Shown: positions 1-8,900 of the stretch, piece by piece
Layout: every line of letters starts with the position of its first letter
Position numbering within the stretch: the first letter of the stretch is position 1
Program-made: the position numbers and the translations under genes
Assembly (NCBI RefSeq): GCF_009760915.1
Contig: NZ_VIDQ01000024.1
Location: 1 to 64,000 of the forward strand
Direction of reading: 5' to 3'
Source of the DNA: Azohydromonas aeria
Lineage (GTDB): Bacteria; Pseudomonadota; Gammaproteobacteria; Burkholderiales; Burkholderiaceae_C
DNA length: 64,000 bases
Notes under the pieces: generated by a model
Seen by the model: only the letters and a program-made list of their open reading frames with translations
What the model was told of the DNA's origin: nothing
The model's database searches: none

Positions 1-216
1 GCCGGCCAGCGCCATCATCAGCCGGCTGACCGAAGCCACCTCGCGCTCGACCTCGGCCGCGGCCGCGGCGCGCTCCGGGCCCAGGGCCTGGCGGTGCAGC
101 CGGCCCACGTCGTTCAGGCCCGAGATGCCCAGCGCGGTGAGCGCTCCCATGAACAGCAGCACCGCGGCGAAGCCCAGGGGCAGCATGGTGTGGGTCTTGA
201 AATGGGCGATGGACAA
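1..216 (-). CDS. Membrane sensor N-terminus, methyl-accepting chemotaxis protein-like (partial)
   Basis: The window edge cuts this gene, leaving its first 72 codons. The reading frame opens at a TTG codon (216-214) preceded by a CAGGAGA ribosome-binding site about 8 bases upstream; an in-frame ATG lies ten codons downstream and is the alternative start. A short cytoplasmic stub is followed by a hydrophobic segment (about residues 12-32, LPLGFAAVLLFMGALTALGI) and then an Ala/Glu-rich helix of the kind that starts the four-helix-bundle ligand domain of chemoreceptors. Without the HAMP and signalling domains, a chemoreceptor cannot be told from a sensor kinase. The membrane-anchored sensor part is well supported; the MCP identity is inference. 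Confidence 0.6.
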   Translation of the reverse strand, partial: MSIAHFKTHTMLPLGFAAVLLFMGALTALGISGLNDVGRLHRQALGPERAAAAAEVEREVASVSRLMMALAG

Positions 217-357
217 GCGAGTCTCCTGGAATCTGTCTGAAAGCAGACGCCGCTATCGGCGCCCGGTGCCGGCGCTTGAGGCAGATCAGGAAGACACGCC
301 GCCACGGCGCGACTTTGTGCCGGGTCCACGCCCACGGAGCGGAACGCAGCGGCCGAT

Positions 358-2184
358 TCAGCGCTTGTCACAGCCCGGACCCGGCCGCTCGGCGCATTCG
401 GCGAACACGCGCACCGTGCAGGCGGCGCAGGTGGCGCAGTCGAGCCGGTGCGTGATCGCGGCGATGGCGCGGCGCTTGTCCGGGAACACGTGGTCGGCGC
501 CCAGCTCGTCGAGGAAGCCGTCGCGCCGCCACTGCGCCAGCACCGGCGGGCGCGGGCGGTGGAAGTAGAGGTCGCCGCCCATGGCGCGGCGCGCGCGCAG
601 CTCCTGGCGCCACAGCTCCGCGCCGGCCACGTCGATGAAGTTCATGCTCTTGGCCATGACCAGCAGGTGGCGCTGCGGCGCGGGCGCGTCGCGCAGCGCC
701 TGCAGCCGGTCGGCGACGTGGGCCGTGGCGCCGAAGTAGACCGAGCCCTCCATGCGCAGCATCTTCAATTGCGGGCATTCCGGCAGCGCGCCGGGCGTGT
801 GCGAGACCACCACGAAGGGCCGGTGCGCGTCGCCACGGTCGCGGTCGAAGCCCATGGTGCGCATGGCCGGGCGCGAGGTGCGGTGCAGGTACAGGCCCAG
901 CGACAGCGCGCTGCCCACGAGCACCGCGATCTCCAGGCGCAGCGTCAGCGTCGCGCCCAGGGTGACGAGCGCCACCGTGAGCTCGGAGCGGCTGGCGCGC
1001 GCCAGGCGGCGCCAGCGCGGGATGTCCAGCAGCGTCCAGCCCACCAGCACCAGCAGCCCGGCGACGGCGGCATGGGGAATGCGCGCCAGCAGCGGCGCCG
1101 TCAGCGCCACCAGCGGCACCACCATCAGCGCCGAGGTCACCGCCGCCAGGGCCGAGCGCGCGCCGGACTCCAGGTTGGGCAGGGAGCGGTTCAGCGAGCC
1201 GCAGGAAACGTAGCAGGAGAAGAAGCCCCCGGCGATGTTGGACAGGCCCTGGCCCAGGAACTCGCGGTTGGCGTCGATGCGCTGGCCGCTGCGCGCGGCC
1301 ACGGCCTTGGCGATGGCGATGGACTGCGCCAGCGCCACCACCGTCAGCGCCGCCGCGATGCCCAGCAGCTGCGGCAGCTGCGACGGCTGCACGCCGGGCA
1401 GGTGAAACGGCGGCAGCGGCGAGGGCAGCGCGCCCAGCAGCCGCACCTGCCACGCCGCGGGCGCGAGCCGCTCCAGCGCCCAGGCCAGCGCCGTGCCTGC
1501 CGCCAGCGCCGCGAGCATGAAGGGCGAGCCGCGCCGCCGCCGCCGCAGCCCCGCCGCCACCGCCAGCGTCACGGCCGCCACCAGCAGCGCCCCGGGCTGC
1601 GGCACCTGCGTGAAGGCCGCGCGCAGCACCGTGCCGGCGCCCGGGCCCGGCGGCAGCGCCAGCCCCAGCGCGTCCTTCAGGGCATGCACGGCGATCAGCA
1701 GCGCCGCGCCGGTGGTGAACCCGAGCAGCGCGGTCGGCGAGATGAAATTGGCCACCGAGCCCAGGCGCAGCGCGCCGGTGGCGAACTGCAGCAGCCCGAC
1801 CAGCACCGTCACGGCCAGCGCCAGCTCGATGTAGGCCGGGCTGCCCACGGCAGCCAGCGGCGCGAGCATGGCGAACAGCGCCAGCGAGTTGGCATTGGTG
1901 GGCCCGGAGACGACGTGGCGGCTGGAGCCCGCCAGCGCCGCGACGATGCAGGGCACCACCGCCGAGTACAGGCCGTACTGCGGCGGCAGCCCGGCCAGCG
2001 TGGCGAAGGCGATGCCCTGCGGCAGCACCAGCACCGCGCCCAGCAGCCCGGCCAGCAGGTCGGCGCGCAGGTCGGAGGCGCCATACGAGGCGGGCAACGG
2101 CAGGGGCAGGCGCAAGGCGGGTCGTCCGGGGAGGTCAGCGAACCACGAGGGTAGCGCGGCGCCGCGCGGCCCGAACCGCACCAT
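358..2184 (-). CDS. SulP family anion transporter with STAS domain
   Basis: Inner-membrane SLC26/SulP carrier, expected to import sulfate or another small anion such as bicarbonate; the sequence does not decide the substrate. Residues about 20-430 are a string of hydrophobic segments with SulP landmarks: LPQGIAFATLAGLPPQYGLY near the first helices, SGPTNANSLALF, and GQGLSNIAGGFFSCYV with the SLNRS motif. The C-terminal 150 residues form a STAS domain (FGATAHVADRL, FIDVAGAELW), followed by a short Cys-containing tail (CATCAAC). The frame is open to 2292, but the ATG at 2184 sits closest to the first conserved stretch. It is monocistronic and faces away from the hypothetical gene at 2501. Total 608 aa, normal for the family. 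Confidence 0.9.
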   Translation of the reverse strand: MVRFGPRGAALPSWFADLPGRPALRLPLPLPASYGASDLRADLLAGLLGAVLVLPQGIAFATLAGLPPQYGLYSAVVPCIVAALAGSSRHVVSGPTNANSLALFAMLAPLAAVGSPAYIELALAVTVLVGLLQFATGALRLGSVANFISPTALLGFTTGAALLIAVHALKDALGLALPPGPGAGTVLRAAFTQVPQPGALLVAAVTLAVAAGLRRRRRGSPFMLAALAAGTALAWALERLAPAAWQVRLLGALPSPLPPFHLPGVQPSQLPQLLGIAAALTVVALAQSIAIAKAVAARSGQRIDANREFLGQGLSNIAGGFFSCYVSCGSLNRSLPNLESGARSALAAVTSALMVVPLVALTAPLLARIPHAAVAGLLVLVGWTLLDIPRWRRLARASRSELTVALVTLGATLTLRLEIAVLVGSALSLGLYLHRTSRPAMRTMGFDRDRGDAHRPFVVVSHTPGALPECPQLKMLRMEGSVYFGATAHVADRLQALRDAPAPQRHLLVMAKSMNFIDVAGAELWRQELRARRAMGGDLYFHRPRPPVLAQWRRDGFLDELGADHVFPDKRRAIAAITHRLDCATCAACTVRVFAECAERPGPGCDKR

Positions 2185-2500
2185 GCCCGCGCCGCCAGGG
2201 CGTTTTTCCAAGCACATACCCGCCGAAAACGCAATGGTCTGTGCGCGGGCGCCACACCCCATCCGTGTCAGTTGTATCGGGGACTCATCCACCCCGTGTG
2301 CGGGAAACGGCTGGTTGCGTCGGGTGCAGGAATCCTGCGGCTGGCTACAGGCCGCCCGGCGCGCGCTGGCCTACTGGGACGCCATCCCACCTCTCAGCGC
2401 TGCATGTCCCGAGCGTCACCCCCACCCTTCTTTTCCTTCCCCCGTGTCGTCCGCCTGCCCCCGTCTTCCCTTCCCCCGTGCCGCGCCGGCCTGACGACGC
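2185..2500. other. Divergent intergenic region with pyrimidine-rich tract
   Basis: No gene is supported here. The last 80 bases before the next gene form a C/T-rich tract (about 2417-2483) with a partly repeated element, TTCCCCCGTG, at about 2446 and 2473. The region must carry the promoters of the divergent sulP and hypothetical genes; no convincing -35/-10 pair was seen. Confidence 0.4.
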
Positions 2501-2992
2501 ATGGTCCTGTCCTGGAATGACACCTGGGCGCGGCTGCGGCGCGGCCTGCGCGGCGCCTGGCAAGGCGCCCGCTTCGTGGTGCGGCAGCGGGCGCGGCGTG
2601 CGGGCGCGGCGCGCTGGCCGCCGCGCACCCTGGAGCTGCAGGCGCTGGCGCGGCAGCTGCGTGACTTCGAGCGCGAGCTGGGCCGGGCCCGCGTGGGTTA
2701 CGCGCGCAAGCAGCTGTCGCGCCAGCAGCTGGAGCAGCGCTGCCGGGACGTCGTGGCGCAGGCGCAGGGCCTGCTGCAGCCGCTGCACCTGCGCGCGCTC
2801 GCGGCGCCGGGGCCGTCGTGGGTGGTGGAGCGGCTGCGCGAGGTGCTGCACCGGTGGCACGAGCGCGCCGACGGCCTGCACGCGCGGCCGCTGCACCCGG
2901 CCGACGTGAGCGAGGTGCAGGCGCAACTGCTGGAGCTGAGCACGGCGCTGGCGCTGTGCGCGCACGTCGAAGAGCGCGACGGCGGCGGCTGA
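2501..2992 (+). CDS. Hypothetical Arg/Ala-rich helical protein
   Basis: A 163-residue protein of no family I recognise. It is rich in Arg, Ala, Leu and Glu and predicted largely helical, with a probable coiled-coil stretch around residues 45-95 (ELQALARQLRDFERELGRAR, QLSRQQLEQRCRDVVAQAQG). There is no signal peptide or membrane segment. The amino-acid pattern (alternating Leu/Glu/Arg heptads, normal third-position GC) is more protein-like than the competing frames over the same bases. It starts at ATG 2501 without a strong ribosome-binding site and ends 17 bases before the convergent pyruvate kinase gene. It could be a regulatory or structural accessory protein; function unknown. Confidence 0.55.
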   Translation: MVLSWNDTWARLRRGLRGAWQGARFVVRQRARRAGAARWPPRTLELQALARQLRDFERELGRARVGYARKQLSRQQLEQRCRDVVAQAQGLLQPLHLRALAAPGPSWVVERLREVLHRWHERADGLHARPLHPADVSEVQAQLLELSTALALCAHVEERDGGG

Positions 2993-3009
2993 GGCGCGCC
3001 GCTTCGGCT

Positions 3010-4428
3010 TCAGTCCACCTGCGCGATGTGCAGCAGGTTGGTGCTGCCCGGCGTGCCGAAAGGCATGCCCGCGGTCACGGCGATGGTCTGGCCCGGCTGC
3101 GCGAAACCCTGGCCGCGCGCCAGCGCGCAGGCCTGGCGCGCCATGTCGTCGAAGCCGGCCACCGCCTCGCAGGCCAGCGCGTGCACGCCCCAGGCCAGCG
3201 GCAGCCGCCGCGCCACGGCCGCGTCGGGCGTGATGCCCAGGATCGGCGCGCGCGGGCGCTCGCGCGCCATGCGCAGCGCCGACGCGCCGGTGCTGGTGTA
3301 GGCCACGACCGCGGCCACGTCGAGCAGCGCGGCCGCGCGGCGCGTGGCGCAGCCGATGGCCTCGCCCACCTCGGCGCGGGCCTCGGTGTGCGAGGCGTCG
3401 AGCGCCTGGCGCTGCAGCGGGTCGTCCTCGGTGCGGCGGATGATGCGCTCCATCATGCGCACCGCCTCCAGCGGGTAGCGCCCCGAGGCCGACTCGGCCG
3501 AGAGCATCACCGCGTCAGCGCCGTCATAGATGGCGCTGGCCACGTCGGAGGCCTCGGCGCGCGTGGGCACGGGCGAGGCCACCATCGAGTCGAGCATCTG
3601 CGTGGCCACCACCACCGGCTTCCCGGCGCGGCGGCACAGCCGGATGATGCGCTTCTGCACCGCCGGCACGGCCTCGGCGGGCATCTCCACGCCCAGGTCG
3701 CCGCGCGCCACCATCAGCGCGTCGCAGCGCGCCACGATCTCCTCCAGCCGCTCGATGGCCGCGGGCTTCTCCAGCTTGGCCATGATCCCGGCGCGCCCCT
3801 GCACCAGCGCGCGCAGCTCGTCCACGTCCTCGGGGCGCTGCACGAAGGACATCGCCACCCAGTCCACGCCCAGGCCCAGGCCGAAGTCCAGGTCGGCCAG
3901 GTCCTTGGGCGGCAGCGCCGACAGCGGCAGCAGCACGTCGGGCACGTTCACGCCCTTGCGGTCCGAGACCGTGCCGCCGACCAGCACCTCGGTGTCCGCG
4001 TGCGCAGGGCCGGCGTCGAGCACGCGCAGCCGCACGCGGCCGTCGTCGATGAGCAGCTCCGAGCCGGGGCGCAGCGCCGCGAAGATCTCCACGTGCGGCA
4101 GCGCCACGCGGCGGCGGTCGCCGGGGCGGCTCACCTCCAGGTCGAGGCGGAAGCGCTCGCCGGGCTGCAGCGTGACGGGACCCTCGGCGAAGGTGCCCAC
4201 GCGCAGCTTGGGGCCCTGCAGGTCGAGCAGGATGCCGATGGGCCGGCCCGCCTCGCGCTCGATGGCGCGGATGGCGTCGAAGCGCGCGCGGTGCTCGGCA
4301 TGCGTGCCGTGGCTGAAGTTGAGCCGGAACACGTCCACGCCGGCCTCGAAGAGCGCGCGCAGCATCTGCGGGCTGCTGCTGGCGGGACCGACCGTGGCGA
4401 CGATCTTGGCTTGGCGATGGCGACGCAT
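3010..4428 (-). CDS. pyk: Pyruvate kinase
   Basis: Catalyses phosphoenolpyruvate + ADP to pyruvate + ATP, the last step of glycolysis, in the cytoplasm. The 472-residue product is full length. It has the N-terminal KIVATVGPAS strand, the NFSHG motif that binds substrate, the FVQRPEDV segment, the catalytic KLEKPAA lysine region, the metal-binding ARGDLGVEMP motif and the ATQMLDSM / PTRAEASDVASAI signature, followed by the C-terminal domain (about residues 340-472). The ATG at 4428 has AGGAG ten bases upstream; the open frame extends 45 codons further but lacks a better start. A second, very different pyruvate-kinase-like protein is encoded at 28785-30743, so this one is taken as the housekeeping enzyme. 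Confidence 0.95.
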   Translation of the reverse strand: MRRHRQAKIVATVGPASSSPQMLRALFEAGVDVFRLNFSHGTHAEHRARFDAIRAIEREAGRPIGILLDLQGPKLRVGTFAEGPVTLQPGERFRLDLEVSRPGDRRRVALPHVEIFAALRPGSELLIDDGRVRLRVLDAGPAHADTEVLVGGTVSDRKGVNVPDVLLPLSALPPKDLADLDFGLGLGVDWVAMSFVQRPEDVDELRALVQGRAGIMAKLEKPAAIERLEEIVARCDALMVARGDLGVEMPAEAVPAVQKRIIRLCRRAGKPVVVATQMLDSMVASPVPTRAEASDVASAIYDGADAVMLSAESASGRYPLEAVRMMERIIRRTEDDPLQRQALDASHTEARAEVGEAIGCATRRAAALLDVAAVVAYTSTGASALRMARERPRAPILGITPDAAVARRLPLAWGVHALACEAVAGFDDMARQACALARGQGFAQPGQTIAVTAGMPFGTPGSTNLLHIAQVD

Positions 4429-4606
4429 GGATTGAGCGCTCCTGGGCTGCAGATGTTCTCTGGGGACGCCCATGGTGCGCGGCCGCGGCGCCGCGGGGAA
4501 CGGCAGGCGGCGGATAGCTGCTATTCCGGCGCGGAATGCGGGACGCGGGCGATGCGCGCGCAACCACCCAGCCGAACATCTCCCGCAAGCCGCGCCAGGC
4601 GCATCG

Positions 4607-5608
4607 TCAGCCCGCGTCGAGATGCTTGCTGACGAAACGCCAGACCAGGCGCGAGGCGTCGGGGCCGTGCGGGTCGCCGAAGCGCTGGCGCGCGTCGCCG
4701 CCGCTCCAGGCGTGGCCCAGGCCCTGCACCTCGCACAGCGTGGCCACGGTGCGGCGGCCGCACTTGTAGTCGGTGACGTGCATGGCGTGGCGCTGTCCGC
4801 GCTTGACCTCGCGCAGCGCGCAGGTGCGCGCGCCGGCGGCCTGCGCCCATAGCCCGGCCGCGGCGGCGGCGTTGCGCACCGACACCACGGCGTCGGCGCT
4901 GCCGTGCAGCACCAGCAGCGGCGGCAGCGGCGCGCCGGCCAGCAGCGCCGGGCCCACCGGCACGGGGCCGGCGCGACCCAGGCCGAGCATGGCGCGCACG
5001 GCGGTGCCGGAAGAGCGCGCCACGCCCGGCGGCACGCCGGAGTGCATGGCCACGGCGCGAAACAGCTGCGGCCGGCGCACGCCCAGCAGCGCCGCCATGC
5101 TGGCGCCGGCCGACAGCCCGGCCACGGCCACGCGCGCGCGGTCGCCGCCGTGCAGCAGCGCCGCCTGCTCCACCGCGGCCACCAGCGTGGCGGCCTCGGC
5201 CAGCGCCTGGCCGCTGCGCGTGTCGTACCAGTTCCAGCAGCCCTGCGGATGCGCGCGGCGGTCCTGCTCGGGGTAGAGCACCATGAAACCTTCGCGCGCG
5301 GCCACGCGGTTCATGCCGGTGCTCAGCGCGAACTCGCGCGCATCCTGGCCGCAGCCGTGCAGCATCAGCAGCAGGGGCAGCGGCCGGCGCGGCACGGCGG
5401 CCACGGGCCGGAACAGCCGCCAGCGCCGCATCCCGGCCGGCCCCATCACGAAGCCCGAGATCCAGTCGCCCTCGCCCGGCGGCGGCGCATGCGCGGCCGC
5501 GGCGGCGCGGATGATCTCGCGCGTGGTCTGCTCCCCGGCCTGCGCCAGCGCGCGCATCTGGCGCGAGGCGGCGCGTTGCCACAGCGAGGCGAGTTTCACG
5601 GAAGTCAT
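4607..5608 (-). CDS. PHB depolymerase family esterase (alpha/beta hydrolase)
   Basis: A 333-residue alpha/beta hydrolase of the poly(3-hydroxybutyrate) depolymerase / LpqC-like esterase family. Visible features are the oxyanion-hole strand PLLLMLHGCGQDAREFA, the conserved WNWYD segment, the nucleophile elbow GLSAGASM (Ser in G-x-S-x-G), an acid-bearing LHGSADAVVSV loop and the C-terminal catalytic His in GLGHAWSGGD. No signal peptide is evident from ATG 5608, so an intracellular or weakly exported role is possible; the frame stays open 61 codons further upstream but reads as Arg/Ala-rich noise. It probably hydrolyses short-chain hydroxyalkanoate esters; substrate is inference. The adjacent 5609-5970 region separates it from the divergent adhesin gene. 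Confidence 0.85.
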   Translation of the reverse strand: MTSVKLASLWQRAASRQMRALAQAGEQTTREIIRAAAAAHAPPPGEGDWISGFVMGPAGMRRWRLFRPVAAVPRRPLPLLLMLHGCGQDAREFALSTGMNRVAAREGFMVLYPEQDRRAHPQGCWNWYDTRSGQALAEAATLVAAVEQAALLHGGDRARVAVAGLSAGASMAALLGVRRPQLFRAVAMHSGVPPGVARSSGTAVRAMLGLGRAGPVPVGPALLAGAPLPPLLVLHGSADAVVSVRNAAAAAGLWAQAAGARTCALREVKRGQRHAMHVTDYKCGRRTVATLCEVQGLGHAWSGGDARQRFGDPHGPDASRLVWRFVSKHLDAG

Positions 5609-5970
5609 GGACGGCAGGCGCGGCGTGCGGCGCGGGGTGGAGCAGGCGGCGCATGCTACCCAAGCCACGCGGCGCCCGGCCCGGCCGGCGCCTGCAAATG
5701 CCCGGACACAGCCAATTCGTGCCGCGCCCTGATCTGTGCGCCCTGCCGCTGTCGATATTCCGGACATATCTGCGGACATGTCTCTGGACAAATCGCGGCC
5801 CTGCAGGCCTCAAAAAGGTTGAGCGGGCAATCGACGCGATTTTGCGCCGTGTCGGTGGCACACCTCGTGTGCCGGCTGTCGGGCACCTCTATTCACAAAC
5901 CAGTAACAAAAGAATAATCGAGTATCAATAAATTGCTCGACCCCTGTATTACCGACCCGGAGTCCGCGCC
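5609..5970. promoter_or_regulatory. Divergent control region of esterase and giant adhesin
   Basis: Three near-identical 12-bp direct repeats begin with GGACA at 5762, 5774 and 5786 (GGACATATCTGC, GGACATGTCTCT, GGACAAATC). A perfect inverted repeat GGCACAC-CTC-GTGTGCC lies at 5857-5873. From about 5885 to 5945 base composition falls sharply (A-rich), and TTCACA, 17 bases, TAATCG (about 5892-5920) is a plausible promoter reading toward the adhesin. GGAG at 5959-5962 is the ribosome-binding site for the TTG start at 5971. The repeats are seen directly; their regulatory role is inference. Confidence 0.45.
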
Positions 5971-8900
5971 TTGGCCACCACCACCGTCCCGAATACCGCC
6001 GCCGTCATCGGCAGCCCGAGCGTGAGCAGCGTGATCGAGGACACGGCCGTGAATGCCAGCGGCATGCTGGTGGCCAGCGGCAGCATCTCGATCAGCGACG
6101 CGAATGCCGGCCAGGCCAGCTTCAGGACCGCCGTCACCGCCGCCGCCGGCAACCTCGGCAGCCTCGTGCTCGGCAGCACCGGCGCCTACACCTACACGGT
6201 GGCCAACAGCGTCGCGCAGTCGCTGGGCGCGGGCCAGTCCAGGATCGACACCTTCACCATCACCTCGTTCGACGGCACGACCAAGGTGGTGAGCTTCACC
6301 ATCAAGGGCGTCAACGACGCGGCCGTCATCGGCACGCCCACCGTGAGCAGCGTCACCGAGGACGTGGCCGTCAATGCCGCCGGCAACCTCACCGCCACCG
6401 GCAGCATCGCCATCAGCGACGCCGACGCCGGCCAGGCCAGCTTCAGGACCACCGTCACCGCCGCCGCCGGCAACCTCGGCAGCCTCGTGCTCGGCAGCAC
6501 CGGCGCCTACACCTACACGGTGGCCAACGGCGCCGTGCAGTCGCTGGGCGCGGACCGGTCCAGGATCGATACCTTCACCATCACCTCGTTCGACGGCACG
6601 ACCAAGGTGGTGAGCTTCACCATCAAGGGCGCCAACGACGCCGCCGTCATCGGCACGCCCACCGTGAGCAGCGTCACCGAGGACGTGGCCGTCAATGCCG
6701 CCGGCAACCTCACCGCCACCGGCAGCATCGCCATCAGCGACGCCGACGCCGGCCAGGCCAGCTTCAGGACCACCGTCACCGCCGCTGCCGGCAACCTCGG
6801 CAGCCTCGTGCTCGGCAGCACCGGCGCCTACACCTACACGGTGGCCAACGGCGCCGTGCAGTCGCTGGGCGCGGGCCAGTCCAGGGTCGATACCTTCACC
6901 GTCACGGCCGCCGACGGCACCGCCAGGGCGGTGAGCTTCACCATCACCGGCGCCAACGACGCCGCCGTCATCGGCACGCCCAGCGTCGCCAGCGTCACCG
7001 AGGACACGGCCGTCAACGCTGCGGGCAACCTCAGCGCCAGCGGCAGCATCTCCATCGCCGACGCCGATGCCGGCCAGGCCGCCTTCAGCACCACCGTGGC
7101 CGCGGCCGCGGGCAACCTGGGCCAGCTGGTGCTGGCCGCCAACGGCAGCTACACCTACACGGTGGCCAACGGCGCCGCGCAGTACCTGGGCACGGGCCAG
7201 ACCAAGGTCGATACCTTCACCGTCAAAGCTGCCGACGGCACCGCCAGGGCGGTGAGCTTCACCATCACCGGTGCCAACGACGCCGCCGTCATCGGCACGC
7301 CCAGCGCGAGCAACGTCACCGAGGACACGGCCGTCAACGCCGCCGGCAACCTCACTGCCACCGGCAGCATCGCCATCAGCGACGCCGACGCCGGCCAGGC
7401 CAGCTTCAGGACCACCGTCACCGCCGCCACCGACAACCTGGGCCAGCTGGTGCTGGCCGCCAACGGCAGCTACACCTACACGGTGGCCAACGGCGCCGTG
7501 CAGTCGCTGGGCGCGGGCCAGGTCAAGGTCGATACCTTCACCGTCACGGCCGCCGACGGCACCACCAGGGCGGTGAGCTTCACCATCACCGGCGCCAACG
7601 ACGCCGCCGTCATCGGCACGCCCAGCGTCGCCAGCGTCACCGAGGACACGGCCGTCAATGCCGCGGGCAACCTCATCGCCAGCGGCAGCATCTCCATCGC
7701 CGACGCCGATGCCGGCCAGGCCGCCTTCAGCACCACCGTGGCCGCGGCCGCGGGCAACCTGGGCCAGCTGGTGCTCGCCGCCAACGGCAGCTACACCTAC
7801 ACGGTGGCCAACGGCGCCGCGCAATACCTGGGCGCGGGCCAGGTCAAGGTCGATACCTTCACCGTCACGGCCGCCGACGGCACCACCAGGGCGGTGAGCT
7901 TCACCATCACCGGCGCCAACGACGCCGCCGTCATCGGCACGCCCAGCGTCGCCAGCGTCACCGAGGACACGGCCGTCAATGCCGCGGGCCACCTCAGCGC
8001 CAGCGGCAGCATCTCCATCACCGACGCCGACGCCGGCCAGGCCGCCTTCAGCACCACCGTGGCCGCGGCCGCGGGCAACCTGGGCCAGCTGGTGCTGGCC
8101 GCCAACGGCAGCTACACCTACACGGTGGCCAACGGCGCCGTGCAGTCGCTGGGCGCGGGCCAGTCCAGGGTCGATACCTTCACCGTCACGGCCGCCGATG
8201 GCACCGCCAAGGCGGTGAGCTTCACCATCACCGGCGCCAACGACGCCGCCGTCATCGGCACGCCCAGCGCGAGCAACGTCACCGAGGACACGGCCGTCAA
8301 CGCCGCGGGCCACCTCACCGCCAGCGGCAGCGGCAGCATCTCCATCGCCGACGCCGACGCCGGCCAGGCCTTCTTCAGCACCACCGTGGCCGCGGCCGCG
8401 GGCAACCTGGGCCAGCTGGTGCTGGCCGCCAACGGCAGCTACACCTACACGGTGGCCAACGGCGCCGCGCAGCACTTGGGCGCGGGCGAGTCCAGGGTCG
8501 ATACCTTCACCGTCACGGCCGCCGACGGCACTGCCAGGGAGGTGAGCTTCACCATCCATGGCGCCAACGACGCCGCCGTCATCGGCACGCCCAGCGTGGC
8601 CGACGTGGCCGAGGACGGTCCCGTCAACGCCACCGGCCAGCTCACCGCCATCGGGCGCATCGGCATCAGCGACGCCGACGCCGGCCAGGCCGGCTTCCGC
8701 ACCACCGTGGTGGCTGGCGCGGGCAATCTCGGCACGCTGCAGCTGGCCGCGGACGGCAGCTACACCTACGCCGTGGCCCAAGGCGCCACGCAGCCGCTGG
8801 GCGCGGGCCAGACCCGGGTGGACAGCTTCACGGTCACGGCGCTGGATGGCACCACGCAGGTGGTGAACTTCACCATCCACGGCGCCAACGACGCCGCCGC

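Noticed and set aside
448..2154. Long plus-strand frame over the SulP gene
   Set aside because: Its composition (Gln/Arg/His/Ala only) is that of an antisense shadow; the minus strand carries clear SulP motifs.
2345..2965. Competing frames on both strands over the hypothetical gene at 2501-2992
   Set aside because: They are rich in Arg, Gln and Cys with no heptad or domain pattern; the 163-residue frame is more protein-like.
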